Below, piece after piece: positions 12,701 through 23,162 of a stretch of 60,000 nucleotides of DNA. This DNA comes from Owenia fusiformis (Eukaryota > Annelida > Polychaeta > Sabellida > Oweniidae), in NCBI GenBank assembly GCA_903813345.2, contig CAIIXF020000001.1, positions 808,001-868,000 of the forward strand, written 5' to 3'. A model generated the notes under the pieces. That model did no database searches and was not told the origin of the DNA. It saw only the letters and a list, made by a program, of their open reading frames with translations. Numbering within the stretch: position 1 is the first letter of the stretch; each line of letters opens with the position of its first letter. The position numbers and the translations under genes were made by a program.

Positions 12701-15700
12701 GCAAAGGCATGTCTGAATCACAAAGTAATGTCTAAAACAAAAAGTCATGAATACAACACAGAGTTGAAGCTATATCACAAAATGTGCTTATTTCACAAAG
12801 TCATGGCTGTATCACAAAATAATCTATATTTGATTTCTCACAATCCCATTCCCATATTGAATGTATATAATATCATTGCAGATCCAAGGACTAGAGACTG
12901 GCTTCCACTGCAAACACCATGGCCAATCATCTGTATCTTCATATCTTATATATTGAATGTACATAATATCATTACAGATCCAAGGACTAGAGACTGGCTT
13001 CTACTGCAAACACCATGGCCAATCATCTGTATCTTCGTCTCCTATCTCACCATGATCTACATTGGGCCAAAACTTATGAAAGGTCACCAGGCCTGGAATC
13101 TGAAGAGCGTTCTCATTCCATACAACTTTGCTCTTGTCATTTTGTCTTTTTATATGTTTTATGAGGTGAGTCATTTTGTCTTTTTATTATATGTTTTATG
13201 AGGTGAGTCTCTTCTGGTTACTCAAACATTGAGTTGTTTGATTTTGGTATGTCCTCCTCATTTTGCTGGAAGATATTTACTGTACTGTTGATTTTCTTTA
13301 TATTATGCTTTATGTTTTTATTACTTGTTGGGAAACCAATAGCAGCTGTAGAAAGTTCATTGTGAAATGTGAAACTGCTTTATTTCTTAATTTAGTATTC
13401 CGTGTCTGACTTTTTTTTCTCAACTGTTAAACAGAACGATGAAGAGTTGTGCATTGTAGCCTATATGAGAGTTGTGCATTGAAGCCTATATGATGAGAGG
13501 TGTGAATTGTAGCCTATATTGTACTGTGAGTACTTGTGATTTTATTTTCTGTATTGTATTGCAGTTCCTTATGTCTGCTGCACTGGCAGGGTACAGTCTA
13601 AAGTGTCAACCTGTAGACTACTCCAGAGATCCACTTGCTCTGCGGGTAAGTTTGTGTAAAATTTGTGTTTCTTAATGGTAGGTTGAACTGGGAATTCATG
13701 AATTTCTTAGTATTGAATACTGGATAATATTACAATTTAATTATTTAGGATCAAATGGCTATGTGTCATCATTTGTTAAAAACATTGCAAAAATATTGTT
13801 GTTCTTATTGTATTCCTTTATTGTGGTATTTCTCTTTTTTTGTATTTTATATTGTATTCCTTATTTTTTTCTTTTGTATAATCACCAACTTGCGAGGCCT
13901 GTTCTCGGGGTATTAGTACTAGTTTAAAAGGCTTTTGTTTTATTTTAGTATTTTGACTTGAGCGATAGTTGGTGATAATACTAATAACCTCATTTCATCG
14001 GGCAACATAGTTAAATCTTGGCCCAAGAGCCTTCTGAGATTATTGGTATATTGTATTCCTTTCTTATTGTACGTTCTCATCTTATCGCATTTCTATTATA
14101 TTCCACCAAATGAACTCAAATACAGGTTGACTGATTTGGTTCAAATTTTATATGTTGATAGGCATAGAAGCTCTGCTCAAGAATGATTTTTCCAGTATGG
14201 CTTCTTAGTTCAAAATGGCCACCATTTGATAACTCAAATACCCATTGTTGGATTTGGTTTAAATATATTTTCTTTTGTTTTCCTCTTTTTTTATTGATTT
14301 TCTTTTCTCATTGCAATCCTTTCTTATTGCAGATGGCAAGTGTATGTTGGTGGTTCTTCTTCTCAAAAGTTATTGAACTACTGGACACTGTGAGTATCTT
14401 TTGTTGACGATTATATTTACTGTCTTAAATCTAGAAACAAACAAAACAATTTCATGATCAATCAAAACTATTTTGTAAGTGTTATATGTAGGCTCATCTC
14501 TGCACCAAGTGCTCATATTTTAGCAAGCAAGTGTTATATGTAGGCTCAGCTCTGCACCAAGTGCTCATATTTTAATGACCACATGTTTTATATAAGCTCA
14601 TCTCTGCACCAAGTGCTCATATTTTAGCAACCAAGTGTTATATGTAGGCTCAGCTTTGCACCGAGTGCTTTTAGCTCTACACTGAGCGCTCATATATCAA
14701 CACCAAGTTGTCAATGTAGGCTCAGCTTGCATGTTCATGTAATGTAAACATGAACGCATGATTAACCTTATTTTCAGCTGTTCTTCATCTTAAGAAAGAA
14801 GGAGAACCAGATCACATTCCTCCATGTGTACCACCATTGCACAATGATCATCAACTGGTACTTGGGGGCAAAGTATGTCGCAGGAGGCCAAGGTATTTAA
14901 CAAGAATCTTCACACATTTAGAAATCATTCTATAAAAGAGAAATTCAATAGTTTAAGGTGCAAGCAGAGAAGAAAGAGAATAATAAACATTCGTTGATGT
15001 AAAAATCAGAAACATTCTAGAAAATTATTTGAGATATAAAACATTGAAGTAATTGTATGCAGAAATGCCCCAAAAAATTAAAATAAGAAATGCCCCATTT
15101 TCAGTCAAATAACCTTACAACTCATCTCTTTGCTTTGGCCCTTCTTTGGATTACCTGCAATTTTAGAATGGCTTTATATAATTTACAATGATCTCTTGCA
15201 TGTTATATTTCAGCATTCCTCTTAGCAATGATCAACTCATTTGTACACATCTGGATGTACTCTTACTACACATTAGCAGCTGTTGGGCCACACATGCAGA
15301 AATATCTCTGGTGGAAGAAGTATATGACAACGCTACAGTTGGTATGGACATGTTAGAATATTTGAATTTCCTGTAATTTCAACCAAAAGAGTTAAGATCC
15401 TTAGATCATCAAATATGACACTATACACTGTAATATACCTAATGCATGCAAATTGATATACACACTTTCCACACTCAATAGCATAGATCAAGTAAGTTAT
15501 TATTTCAACCATTAATTTGATGAGTTCATTAGACTTGATAGGATTTTTTTAAATTTGTGATGTCATCATGTTATGGTATGATGTCACTTAGGGTGCATTA
15601 TTTTTTTTCTTTCATGAGTCTGTTCTAAATATGTTTGACTCCCAAAATAATGCAATGTTGTTCATTGTCTAAACTGAAAATAACTGTTAATCATGTTTTA

Positions 15701-16429
15701 AATGTTGGTTTCAATAAGAACTAGAATTTATGTTGTATTTTTTCTCTGAACCATTTTTCTGTGCTTATGTGTAAATTGCTACCTTATTTGCCAACCTTCA
15801 ATTTTTTCTATGCAAAGGATGTATAGTATATATGCTATGGTGGAAAGGTTTACTTATTAATAGATGCTTGTGTCAACAAAAATAGTATTTTAAATTTTGA
15901 AACATTCAAAAATAACTTAATTTTGATATTATTCGGTAAGTCTCCAGTGTTCAAAAATTATTTGTTAGCATATGTTGTTTTGAAATTCAATGATTTCACT
16001 TTTGTCATTAAATTGGCATTTTCCACATGTCCCCCTCTGAGATAAACACTAACACATTTTGCTTGTTCCAAAATAGTTTACTATGTACATAATTGTAAAA
16101 TAACATGCATATTGCACTACACTTTCAAATCCAATGAATGTTTCCTTATTTATTTTCAGACGCAGTTTTTCATAGTTGTCGCACACACAGGCTACAATAT
16201 GACGATAGACTGTAACTTTCCTCAGGGATTCAACTATGCTGTGTTCTTCTATGCCATAACTCTTATAATTCTATTTGGAAACTTTTACTACAAATCATAT
16301 GTGGAAAAGAAAGCAACTAAGAAACAGTCTCAGAATGGAACTAGTCACTCAAAAGTTTCCAACGGATATCACTATGAGTTACGCTCTAGAAAACCTGAAT
16401 CTAATGGCACCAATGGACATACAAATTAG
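3790..16429 (+). CDS. ELOVL4-like: ELOVL4-like very-long-chain fatty-acid elongase, seven coding exons
   Basis: Predicted enzyme of the condensing (3-ketoacyl-CoA synthase) step of microsomal very-long-chain fatty-acid elongation, a multi-pass ER protein using malonyl-CoA. Coding exons: 3790-3835, 12978-13165, 13565-13645, 14333-14389, 14778-14892, 15214-15341, 16160-16429. All junctions are GT-AG and phases agree, giving 294 aa (human ELOVL4 is 314). Visible family motifs: FYKWT near the N-terminus, [19 protein letters not shown] with the catalytic histidine box at residues 140-144, [12 protein letters not shown] and TTLQLTQF. HVYHHC and AGGQAF favour ELOVL4, while the VDYSRDP..LR stretch also resembles ELOVL1/7, so subfamily is tentative. 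A 5'UTR exon probably begins at 3763 after TTAACAG. The C-terminus lacks an obvious dilysine ER signal. Intron 1 is about 9.1 kb of satellites. Exon 2 has a duplicated acceptor and a duplicated donor (separate entries). Confidence 0.94.
3990..4545. repeat. 48-52-bp minisatellite in ELOVL intron 1
   Basis: About eleven tandem copies of a unit containing GGTGACATGTAGCTCTAGC followed by CACTGCAAAGTGATG and TTTTGATTTA. The later copies are 48 bp (for example 4273 to 4321). The early copies carry TCTGGCACACAAACA and are 51-52 bp. Apparent cysteine-rich minus-strand reading frames across this block are translations of the repeat. Confidence 0.93.
4611..5045. repeat. 32-33-bp minisatellite in ELOVL intron 1, first block
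   Basis: About thirteen tandem copies of ATGTTTGGATTTAGCCCC plus TTGCATGTAAAGAG, with period 32 bp (for example 4671 to 4703) and minor variants (GATGATTGG; GTAGAGAG). It follows the 48-bp array after a short transitional stretch at 4545-4610. Confidence 0.93.
4671..7964. repeat. 3,294-bp segment, first tandem copy
   Basis: This segment contains most of the 32-bp array, a ~1.15-kb unique spacer (about 5046-6200) and a 19-bp repeat array. It is repeated immediately downstream at offset 3,294 bp. In the unique spacer I saw no difference between the copies. The joint falls on a shared ATGT: at 7965 the sequence returns to ATGTTTGG, whereas at 11259 it continues as ATGTCTGAATC. Confidence 0.92.
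6200..7964. repeat. 19-bp satellite array, first block
   Basis: About ninety tandem copies of CATGTCTGAATCACAAAGT with frequent single-base variants (TCGCA, TCATAA, TCAAAA) and short-unit copies lacking AAAG. Higher-order blocks recur: runs containing AGTCAAGTCTGAATCGCAGT reappear several times. There are no spacers, so this is not a CRISPR array. Confidence 0.95.
7965..11258. repeat. 3,294-bp segment, second tandem copy
   Basis: Direct tandem repeat of 4671-7964. It includes the second 32-bp array (7965-8340), the second unique spacer (about 8341-9495) and a second 19-bp array that then runs on past the copy boundary to about 12725. The perfection of the repeat suggests either a very recent duplication or an assembly artefact. 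Confidence 0.92.
9495..12727. repeat. 19-bp satellite array, second block
   Basis: Same unit as the array at 6200-7964, but longer. The part after 11258 is outside the 3,294-bp duplication and has its own higher-order pattern with many CATGTAGAATCGCAAAG variants. The array decays at about 12728-12830, only about 50 bp before the first copy of the exon-2 acceptor. Confidence 0.95.
12853..13044 (+). repeat. 96-bp tandem duplication of acceptor and 5' half of ELOVL exon 2
   Basis: Two 96-bp copies (about 12853-12948 and 12949-13044) each contain ATTGAATGTA, a polypyrimidine-poor tract, an AG acceptor (12880-12881 and 12976-12977) and the start of exon 2, encoding [19 protein letters not shown]. 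The copies differ at a few bases. Because 96 is divisible by three and the frame stays open, splicing to the upstream AG would add 32 residues and repeat the first hydrophobic segment. The downstream copy gives the normal-length protein. Confidence 0.9.
13136..13208 (+). repeat. Tandem duplication of the ELOVL exon 2 donor site
   Basis: The sequence TCATTTTGTCTTTTTATATG through TTTTATGAGGTGAGT is repeated with a 37-bp offset, so GAG|GTGAGT occurs at 13163-13171 and again at 13200-13208. Use of the first donor continues in frame into exon 3. Use of the second would add 37 nt, shift the frame and hit a TGA at 13199-13201 after [11 protein letters not shown]. Confidence 0.88.
13440..13530. repeat. 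Short tandem repeat in ELOVL intron 2
   Basis: Three imperfect copies of a ~28-32-bp unit containing GAGTTGTGCATTGTAGCCTA. Confidence 0.7.
14470..14730. repeat. Minisatellite in ELOVL intron 4
   Basis: About four imperfect copies of a ~55-60-bp unit including AGTGTTATATGTAGGCTCA, TCTGCACCAAGTGCTCATAT and TTTAGCAA, with the last copies diverged. Confidence 0.8.
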
Positions 16430-16655
16430 GTTTCGGAGATTCAGTACTTGTAAATACTAGAAGTTTTTAATGATTTTATAACTGTAATATCCTGAAAGTA
16501 CTGTTGACAAAGAAGGGAGGGTTGTTCAGAAACTGTCCAGTACATCAGTTTTGGATATTTTGTTTTAATTTATCATATGTACGGGTACACTAATATACCA
16601 GGTAGGCATAAAAAATGGGTTGTACTTTGTCACCTGATATCTCCATAACCTTATT
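16430..16655 (+). other. Probable 3'UTR of the ELOVL-like gene
   Basis: Follows the TAG stop at 16427-16429. I see no canonical AATAAA close by. The nearest plus-strand AATAAA I noted is near 18709, so the transcript may run through the repeat element at 16656-17985. Confidence 0.4.
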
Positions 16656-17985
16656 ATGTCCCCACCACATAGTGTGGGGCCATATTGTCGGCCTAGGCGC
16701 GTCTGTCTGTCCGTCTGTCCGTATGTCCGTCTGTCCGTCCGTCCGTCCGTCCGTACGTCCGGCAGTTTTCTCCAAAACCGCTACAGATATCACCTTCAAA
16801 TTTTCAGGGATAACTTATGAGTGCATCTAGATGTGGATGAAAAAAATTTAACTCGATACCTACTTCCTGTCGGCCATTTTGAAGTCAAATGCTAAAATCC
16901 TTGTCTGTAAGCTTTAAGAAAAACGGCTTCACAGTTGCTTTTAAAACTTTAAAATCTTGTTCAGCTCACTTCATTCTAGATCTGATAAGGTTTTGGACCT
17001 GTTAGCTCAGTCATGTCAGCCATTTTGAATGTTTTAAGAAAAGTTAGCGCACGATAATACTTTGTATCATATTGAATGGTGTTTTTCAGTTTTCATACTT
17101 TAACTATTTAGTAGCTTTATAAACAATTTCAGGTGTACTTTGTTGTAAAAGCCTATGTTATTGTTAACAGTAGTTATATGTGATAATTTTGTAAAAAGAA
17201 ATCAGCAAAAACTCATAATCACTTTTTTATTGTCGGCCATTTTGGATTTTTCCGTCCTAAAATATTGTCTGTAAAGTCTTGTCTACGCGTTTTTAGGTGA
17301 ACCGTTTGGTAGATCAATTTCATAGTTTCAGGGATGATTCTTAGTATGAAAATCTAGATCTGATTAGTTTTTTGGCATTCTGGATAAATGTCAAGGCAGC
17401 CATTTTGGATTTTCTGTCTTAAAATCTTGCCTGTAAAGTCTTGTCTACGCGTTTTTAGGTGAACCGTTTGGTAGATCAATTTCATAGTTTCAGGGATGAT
17501 TCTTAGTATGAAAATCTAGATCTGATTAGTTTTTGGGCATTCTGGGTAAATGTCAAGGCAGCCATTTTGGATTTTCTGTCCTAAAATCTTGTCTGTTAAG
17601 TTTTGTCTACGCATTTCCAGGTGAACCATTTGGTAGATCAATTTCAAATTTTCAGGGATGATTCTTAGTATGAAAATCTAGAAGAGATTAGTTTTTTGGC
17701 ATTCTGGATAAATGTCAAGGCAGCCATTTTGGATTTTCCGTCCTAAAATCTTGTTTGTAAAGTCTTGTTTACATGTTTTCTGGTTAACTGTGTGAGGGAT
17801 CAATTTCAAATTTTCAGGGTTGGTTCTTAGTATGAAAATCTAGAACTGACTAATTCTTTGGCATTCTGGGTAAATTCTATGGTGGCCATTTTGGATATTC
17901 TGTCCTCAAATTGTGTCGGTAAAGTCTTGTCTACTCATTTTTAGGGTAACCATTTGACGGGATCACCCATAGGTGGGGACATTTT
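16656..17985. mobile_element. Dispersed repeat with (GTCC)n run and internal 162-bp tandem array
   Basis: The left end TATGTCCCCACCACATAG and right end CCTATGGGTGATCCC, read in reverse complement after ATGTCCCCACC, form short inverted termini. A (GTCC/GTCT)n simple repeat sits at 16701-16760. A unit beginning GCCATTTTGGATTTT recurs at 17236, 17399, 17561, 17723 and 17885, a period of 162-163 bp, with GATTCTTAGTATGAAAATCT inside each. Elements of this look are, to my knowledge, common in molluscan genomes. No protein is encoded. Confidence 0.7.
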
Positions 17986-19797
17986 GTACACATTTGTGTT
18001 CTTGTTACCTGTTTGCTTTAATCAAAGCTCTGTATCAAGCTATTGCCTTGAAAATTGAACAATACTTAAAAGTGCATTTGTAACATTTCATGAAAAAAAA
18101 TATTTCTGCACCATCTTCGTAGAAGATGGAGTACCAATTGATCAATGTTACAAGTGTAACAAGGATTGACGTCATATTGAAATTATCCGGAACATGCGCC
18201 TTTGACTCATGTTTTTGATTTTGATCCCATTATCAGAAATGTTAAAGGATAGAACTGAATTGATATATCAGGGAGATAACCAGGTGCCGGAGTATAACCC
18301 ATTTTTTATCCCCACTGAGTAAAGTAAAATATTGTTCTGCTATCCCACTTGGTTTCAATTTCTTTTTTGTTCTGTCCAATACCTGTTTATCTAGATCTTA
18401 GGTCTCAAGTCAACAGCACATTAAAGGTTTACAGTTTTAGTTTACAATTGAACAGTCAGGAGTGCTCTGCATTTGTATGATATCACTATATTTTATGACT
18501 ACCTTGTGACTACAATTTTGGGTTAAATTTTATAACTGCATTATGTGACTGCAATGATGCTATTGTATGACTGCATTGTGTGGCTGTGTAATGTGACTAT
18601 TGTATGACTGCATTGTTTGACTATTTTATCTGCATTTTGTGACTGAATGTGATATTTATTGTTTTTGGTTTCAAGCACATAACTGCCATGTCCATAGTCA
18701 AGAAAAGAATAAATTTTACATTGAAATATTTAATAACTATTGTCTGTTTCGATAGCCCAGTGCAGAAGACATAAAGATGTAACAAAGTTATCAGAAAGGC
18801 CTCTGTTAAACCAAAACCTCCTTGTTAATGACCCCTATTCTAACCAATGAGAATTAAAAATGCATATACCCAGGAACATCTCTACTGGTTGAGACTCAAT
18901 CATAGCAAGATTCAAGATTTTATTGTGTTTCAAGCCAAAACAATTGGCTTCCTCACAAAATAGATTACAAGACATAGTAAAATGCATTGTTAACTCCCGA
19001 CGTTGATTGAAAAGTTAATTTATAAAATGTGTCAATTCGTTTACAATTTCACAATCATCTGAAATCATTAAAAACTTAAATTTTTCTTCATCCAGCATAT
19101 TGAAGCCTGGAGCTTTGTTTCTTTTTAATAGCTGTGGGTTCTTCATAAAATAATATGGATTGGTCTTTTAATTGTATAAAACAAAATTAACATACGCATA
19201 ACACTGTTATTTATTCCAAATAAAAGAGTAAACATACAGTTATACATAAAAGTGTATAAAAAGTCTTCACTCTTCATAAGTCTTGAACATAAAGAAAAGA
19301 ATAAAGATGAATCTAATGAGATATAAAATATGATGTTCTATGTCCCCCCCCCCGTCTAACACACTGCTGAAGGAAGAGAAAAACTCCCTTTTGAACACCG
19401 TATAAGCAAGACATGAAAAGATGGCAGCACTAGACGTTGACTGAGAATGAACAGCGGAAGTGAGATAATATTTTCAAATGTGTCAATAAAACTTAGTTTG
19501 TTAAAAAATTCATATCTGCAATCCTTTAAACCATCACACAAAAGAGGAAAATGCGCTTTTCATTCTCCACTTTCCCCTTATTGCAAATTTGACAAATTCT
19601 TAAGCATATCTAAAACAATCCCGATTAATAGAGGAGTTTCTTTAAAGTTTTGAAATTTTGCAAATGGCCTTCGCGACTGGATTTTTACCGATAGAGGTCA
19701 GGTCGGATCCGGGTTGTCAATTCTCAAGGTCACATATTAAAATACACAGGAAAATTCTGTAGCTCTGGCAAATCATTCATTTACTCGAGTTATAATC
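17986..19797. other. Non-coding, mostly unassigned
   Basis: A degenerate simple repeat around the word GTGACTGCATTGTATGACTG fills about 18480-18650. A C9 run lies near 19344. No gene was recognised. The left end of the THAP-transposase element presumably lies here (see findings for a weak terminal-repeat candidate at about 18810-18850). Confidence 0.4.
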
Positions 19798-21540
19798 ATG
19801 CCAGGAACAACTTGCTGCGTACCGTTGTGTAACAATAAGGGAGGACATTATTTCAAGAGCGATAGTGAGAGTAGGAAGCTTTGGATGGCCGCTATTAAGC
19901 GTGATAAGTGGACCCCAAATTTTGCAAATGCTGTCGTCTGCAAGAAACATTTTCTTCCAGAGGATTATATAACCCACGGCATTAATGGTAAATATCTATG
20001 CATTATTAAAACAAATAAGACAAAGATATAAATGTATTTAAGCGTAGCTAGTAATCGTATTCTACTGGCCTGAACGAATAAACAGAAATAAGAGTACGAT
20101 TTTTGTGAGTCACCTATTATCGCCCACTGAATATTACGAAAAAATCAACTGCTGGTGTCATTATTGTTAACATTAAACATATACCTGTGCAAAGTATTTA
20201 AAGTTCGTTGGTTACTTTACAAAGTACACATGTAGTTTTGTTCATACATGGCGAGTTTTGACCCACATGTTTCTCTTTGCAATACAGATTCCGACTGATT
20301 ATTTCAAACATAATTTTTTTCATTTTCAGGCAAGCCACTGAGATATCAGAAACTGAAACCCACTGCCGTCCCGTCAGTATTTGAATGGACAAAGAAGTCA
20401 CAGTCATCTGTCTCCAGGGCCAAGAGATATTCCATGAAGAACCTAGGAAGCAAAACTACAGAGGTGGACAGTTCTTCAATAAAATCCCATATTGACAATG
20501 ACTTGGATTTGTATGAGGAGAGAGTGACGGTGACTGAAGTTGAGAAATCAACAGTTGTACCACTCCCATGCCAATATTGCAGAAAGGTATCTGCAACTAT
20601 AGGGACACAAACCCCTGTGTGGCCTGAGAAACAGCGGCCATTAATGACAGCTGAAGATTTTATTGAGGATGATGAGGGGATGCATTATTATACAGGTTTA
20701 GAATCTTATGAGAAGTTTAATTTTGTTCTTTCATCACTTGGTCCAAATGTGAACCATATCAACTACCGTTACTCTCAAGTGAAAACAAAAACAATATCAA
20801 TCGAAGATCAATTCTTCCTGGTTATGCTGCTTCTTCGAAGGAATACTCCTCATTTTGAACTTTCACGAACATTTAAAATAGCTTGCAAGACAGTGAGTAA
20901 CATATTTATTTCATGGATAAATTTCATGAAATGCCAGTGGGAGGAAATTGACATATGGGCATCCAGAGACCTTGTAAAATTTTTCACGCCAGCAGATTTC
21001 GCACAGAAATTTCCGACAACACGCATTATTATCGATGGCACGGAATGCCCCATCAAAAAGCCAAAAGCCCCTGCAGCCCAGAGATTAACATTTTCCACCT
21101 ACAAAAACCGCAATACTGTGAAAACACTGATAGGTGCTACTCCAGGGGGTCAGTTTTCTTATTGTTCACCCGCATATGGTGGTAGTGCCAGCGATAGGCA
21201 GATCATCGAGCGATCTGACTTGAGTGGCTATGATCCTGGAGATAGTATTATGGCGGACAAGGGGTTCAATGTCCAGGACATATTTGCGCCGTACGATGTC
21301 AAGATAAATATACCAGAATTCTTTTCTAAGAAAAACCGGATGGATGGAGACACTGTTCTAAAGGATAGAAAAGTTGCCAGCAAGCGTGTTCATATCGAAC
21401 GATTAATCGGTCTGTGTAAGACATACAATATACTTACAGAGCCGATGGACTCTACTGATGTTAATTTGGCAACATCTATAATGTTTGACATTATCATGAT
21501 TTGCAATTTTCGAACATGCATCATGTCACCTACAATGTGA
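19798..21540 (+). CDS. THAP-domain DDE_Tnp_4-type transposase
   Basis: Two exons, 19798-19987 and 20330-21540, joined by a GT-AG intron in phase 1, give a 466-residue protein. Residues 1-81 are a THAP zinc-binding DNA-binding domain (C7-x3-C11 ... C48-x2-H51, W29, P40, closing AVPSVF at 76-81); the intron falls inside it. A hydrophobic helical stretch before the catalytic domain (about 215-265) fits the helix-turn-helix region of this class. The RNase-H-like core shows IIIDGTE (D299), GGSASDR (D352), ADKGF (D373) and HIERLIG (E420). All expected acidic residues are present and the frame is intact, so the copy may be functional. AATAAA follows at 21732. A convergent nuclease gene lies 1.6 kb downstream. 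The pairing suggests the ISL2EU branch of PIF/Harbinger-related elements. A domesticated THAP gene is the alternative. Confidence 0.92.
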
Positions 21541-23162
21541 CTTATTGGCCTAAGGATTTTTCTAAAAAAATGTTGACACAAGATGTATATGTATATGTAA
21601 AGAGCAAATAATAACATATAATGTAGACATGTCAGTCATTTTATTTGGTCTGAACTTGTAAATATTCAATGCAATCAAAAGTGATGTTTAGGCAAATGAA
21701 ACATTTGTCAAAAATATAATATTAACAGTGCAATAAATGTATAAATAAAAAATATGTATTTTACAAAAATCAATCTACAGTATTTGTGAATTTGATTGAA
21801 TAGTGTGTCATCTATTTCAAGTAATATTTCTGCAATCAACATGCCAGACATGTGCCAGACATTAATCATTATTAAAGAAAATAAAGTATTAGGTATGTTT
21901 GTTTAACATGTATAATCCCCAGGAATTAAAAATTGTCCCAGGCCCTTTTTTATTCTAGACAACAGCTGAAAAAACAAAAAAGTAATCAAATAGTATTTTT
22001 TGCAATCAACAAGCCTGGCACGTCCCGACTCTTAGTCTAATACATAACTTGTCATGTAAGACTGGAGCAAGTTTTAATCTGTCTATTTAGTAAATGACGT
22101 ACCAGACCTTTAAAAAACAAAAATAGTACCTTTTTTAGATATTAGCCTTTGATTGCCTGATGGAAAATAGATTTACAAAAACCTTAAAACAAAAATTAAT
22201 TTAACGAATGGGTTTGATAATAATTTGCATCAATTTACCGGTGAATTAGTGGCTTATTTAGTATTTTTTTTCAATCTGTTGATGTTTTCCGCCACGTGGG
22301 ATTGTTTATAAACAACTATCACGTGACACTCAATGTACCCAATAGGCATTTGCTAATATAAATATCGACCAATGAAATCTCTTTTTTGATATGACGTATT
22401 TTAGTTACTAGGGCAGCAATTGTAAACAAATATGACTTAAATGCGTGATGATACAGTTTTAGCGTAGTTTTTATAACATTTCATTAGACTAATATTTCCA
22501 ATCAGTTTCTTTCAGTTTCATACTTTGAAACGTTATTAAGGGACATATTAATTGTAGATTTGCAATTGTTGACTTGGAAATTTACCGTATTTAAACAGGC
22601 TTAGAAATGACAAAGAAGGAAGAAATCTGCCACAAATTCTACAAGATTTCAGAAGTAGACTCGACTCGATAAATATTGTAAGACTGATTGGAAAACAATG
22701 ATGGTGCAATGTTTAGTTTTTCTTGAGACATCATTCTATAGCTTCCGGCGGACAGGCGGATGATTGTAATCATTTAGGCTACGGATCTAGATCTAAGGAT
22801 CCATGCATTTGACAGTGGATAATCTTTCTTATCCAACTAGAACAAGGCAATTATTGTTTTTAATCTCATTAGTCTGGAGTATAATTCCACTGACATCTCA
22901 TAGTGCCTGGAATGTCTCCGTGTTGTCAATCTTGTTATTAGTACCTGGCAAGAGATTAGGAGGGTTTTGCAGACTATTTGATTGTTTATTTGTTACAAAC
23001 TGATAATAACAAACATGATACATATATTTGATATATTAACATTTTATATTATATTTTATCAGTACTTTATTCAACAACAATCAACATACAGCCCTGACTG
23101 GTTTATTGCTACAGTTTCCAAAAAGCTATACACCATTAATCTTGGTTACATATAAAGAATGC
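21541..23162. other. Spacer between two convergent transposon genes
   Basis: AT-rich. It contains the transposase poly(A) signal AATAAA at 21732-21737 and, in reverse, one for the nuclease gene at 23066-23071. A block at 22280-22440 has two CACGTG/CACGTGA motifs, CCAAT boxes and a TGACGT motif, which looks promoter-like although neither neighbour starts here. A 21-codon frame at about 22607 (MTKKEEICHKFYK...) was seen but has no support. Confidence 0.45.

Noticed and set aside
6200-12727. CRISPR-like regular repeats
   Set aside because: The 19-bp units are directly adjacent with no unique spacers and lie in a eukaryotic intron; it is a satellite.
12728-13201. A 157-codon single-exon gene starting at 12728
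   Set aside because: It runs through decayed satellite, both acceptor copies and past the donor. The ELOVL exon structure with an upstream exon at 3790-3835 explains the conserved part.
16590-16830. Frames rich in RTDGRTDG or PSVRPSV
   Set aside because: Translations of the (GTCC)n simple repeat.
22803-23003. 66-codon plus-strand frame upstream of the nuclease gene end
   Set aside because: Hydrophobic but without homology or splice context; likely chance.
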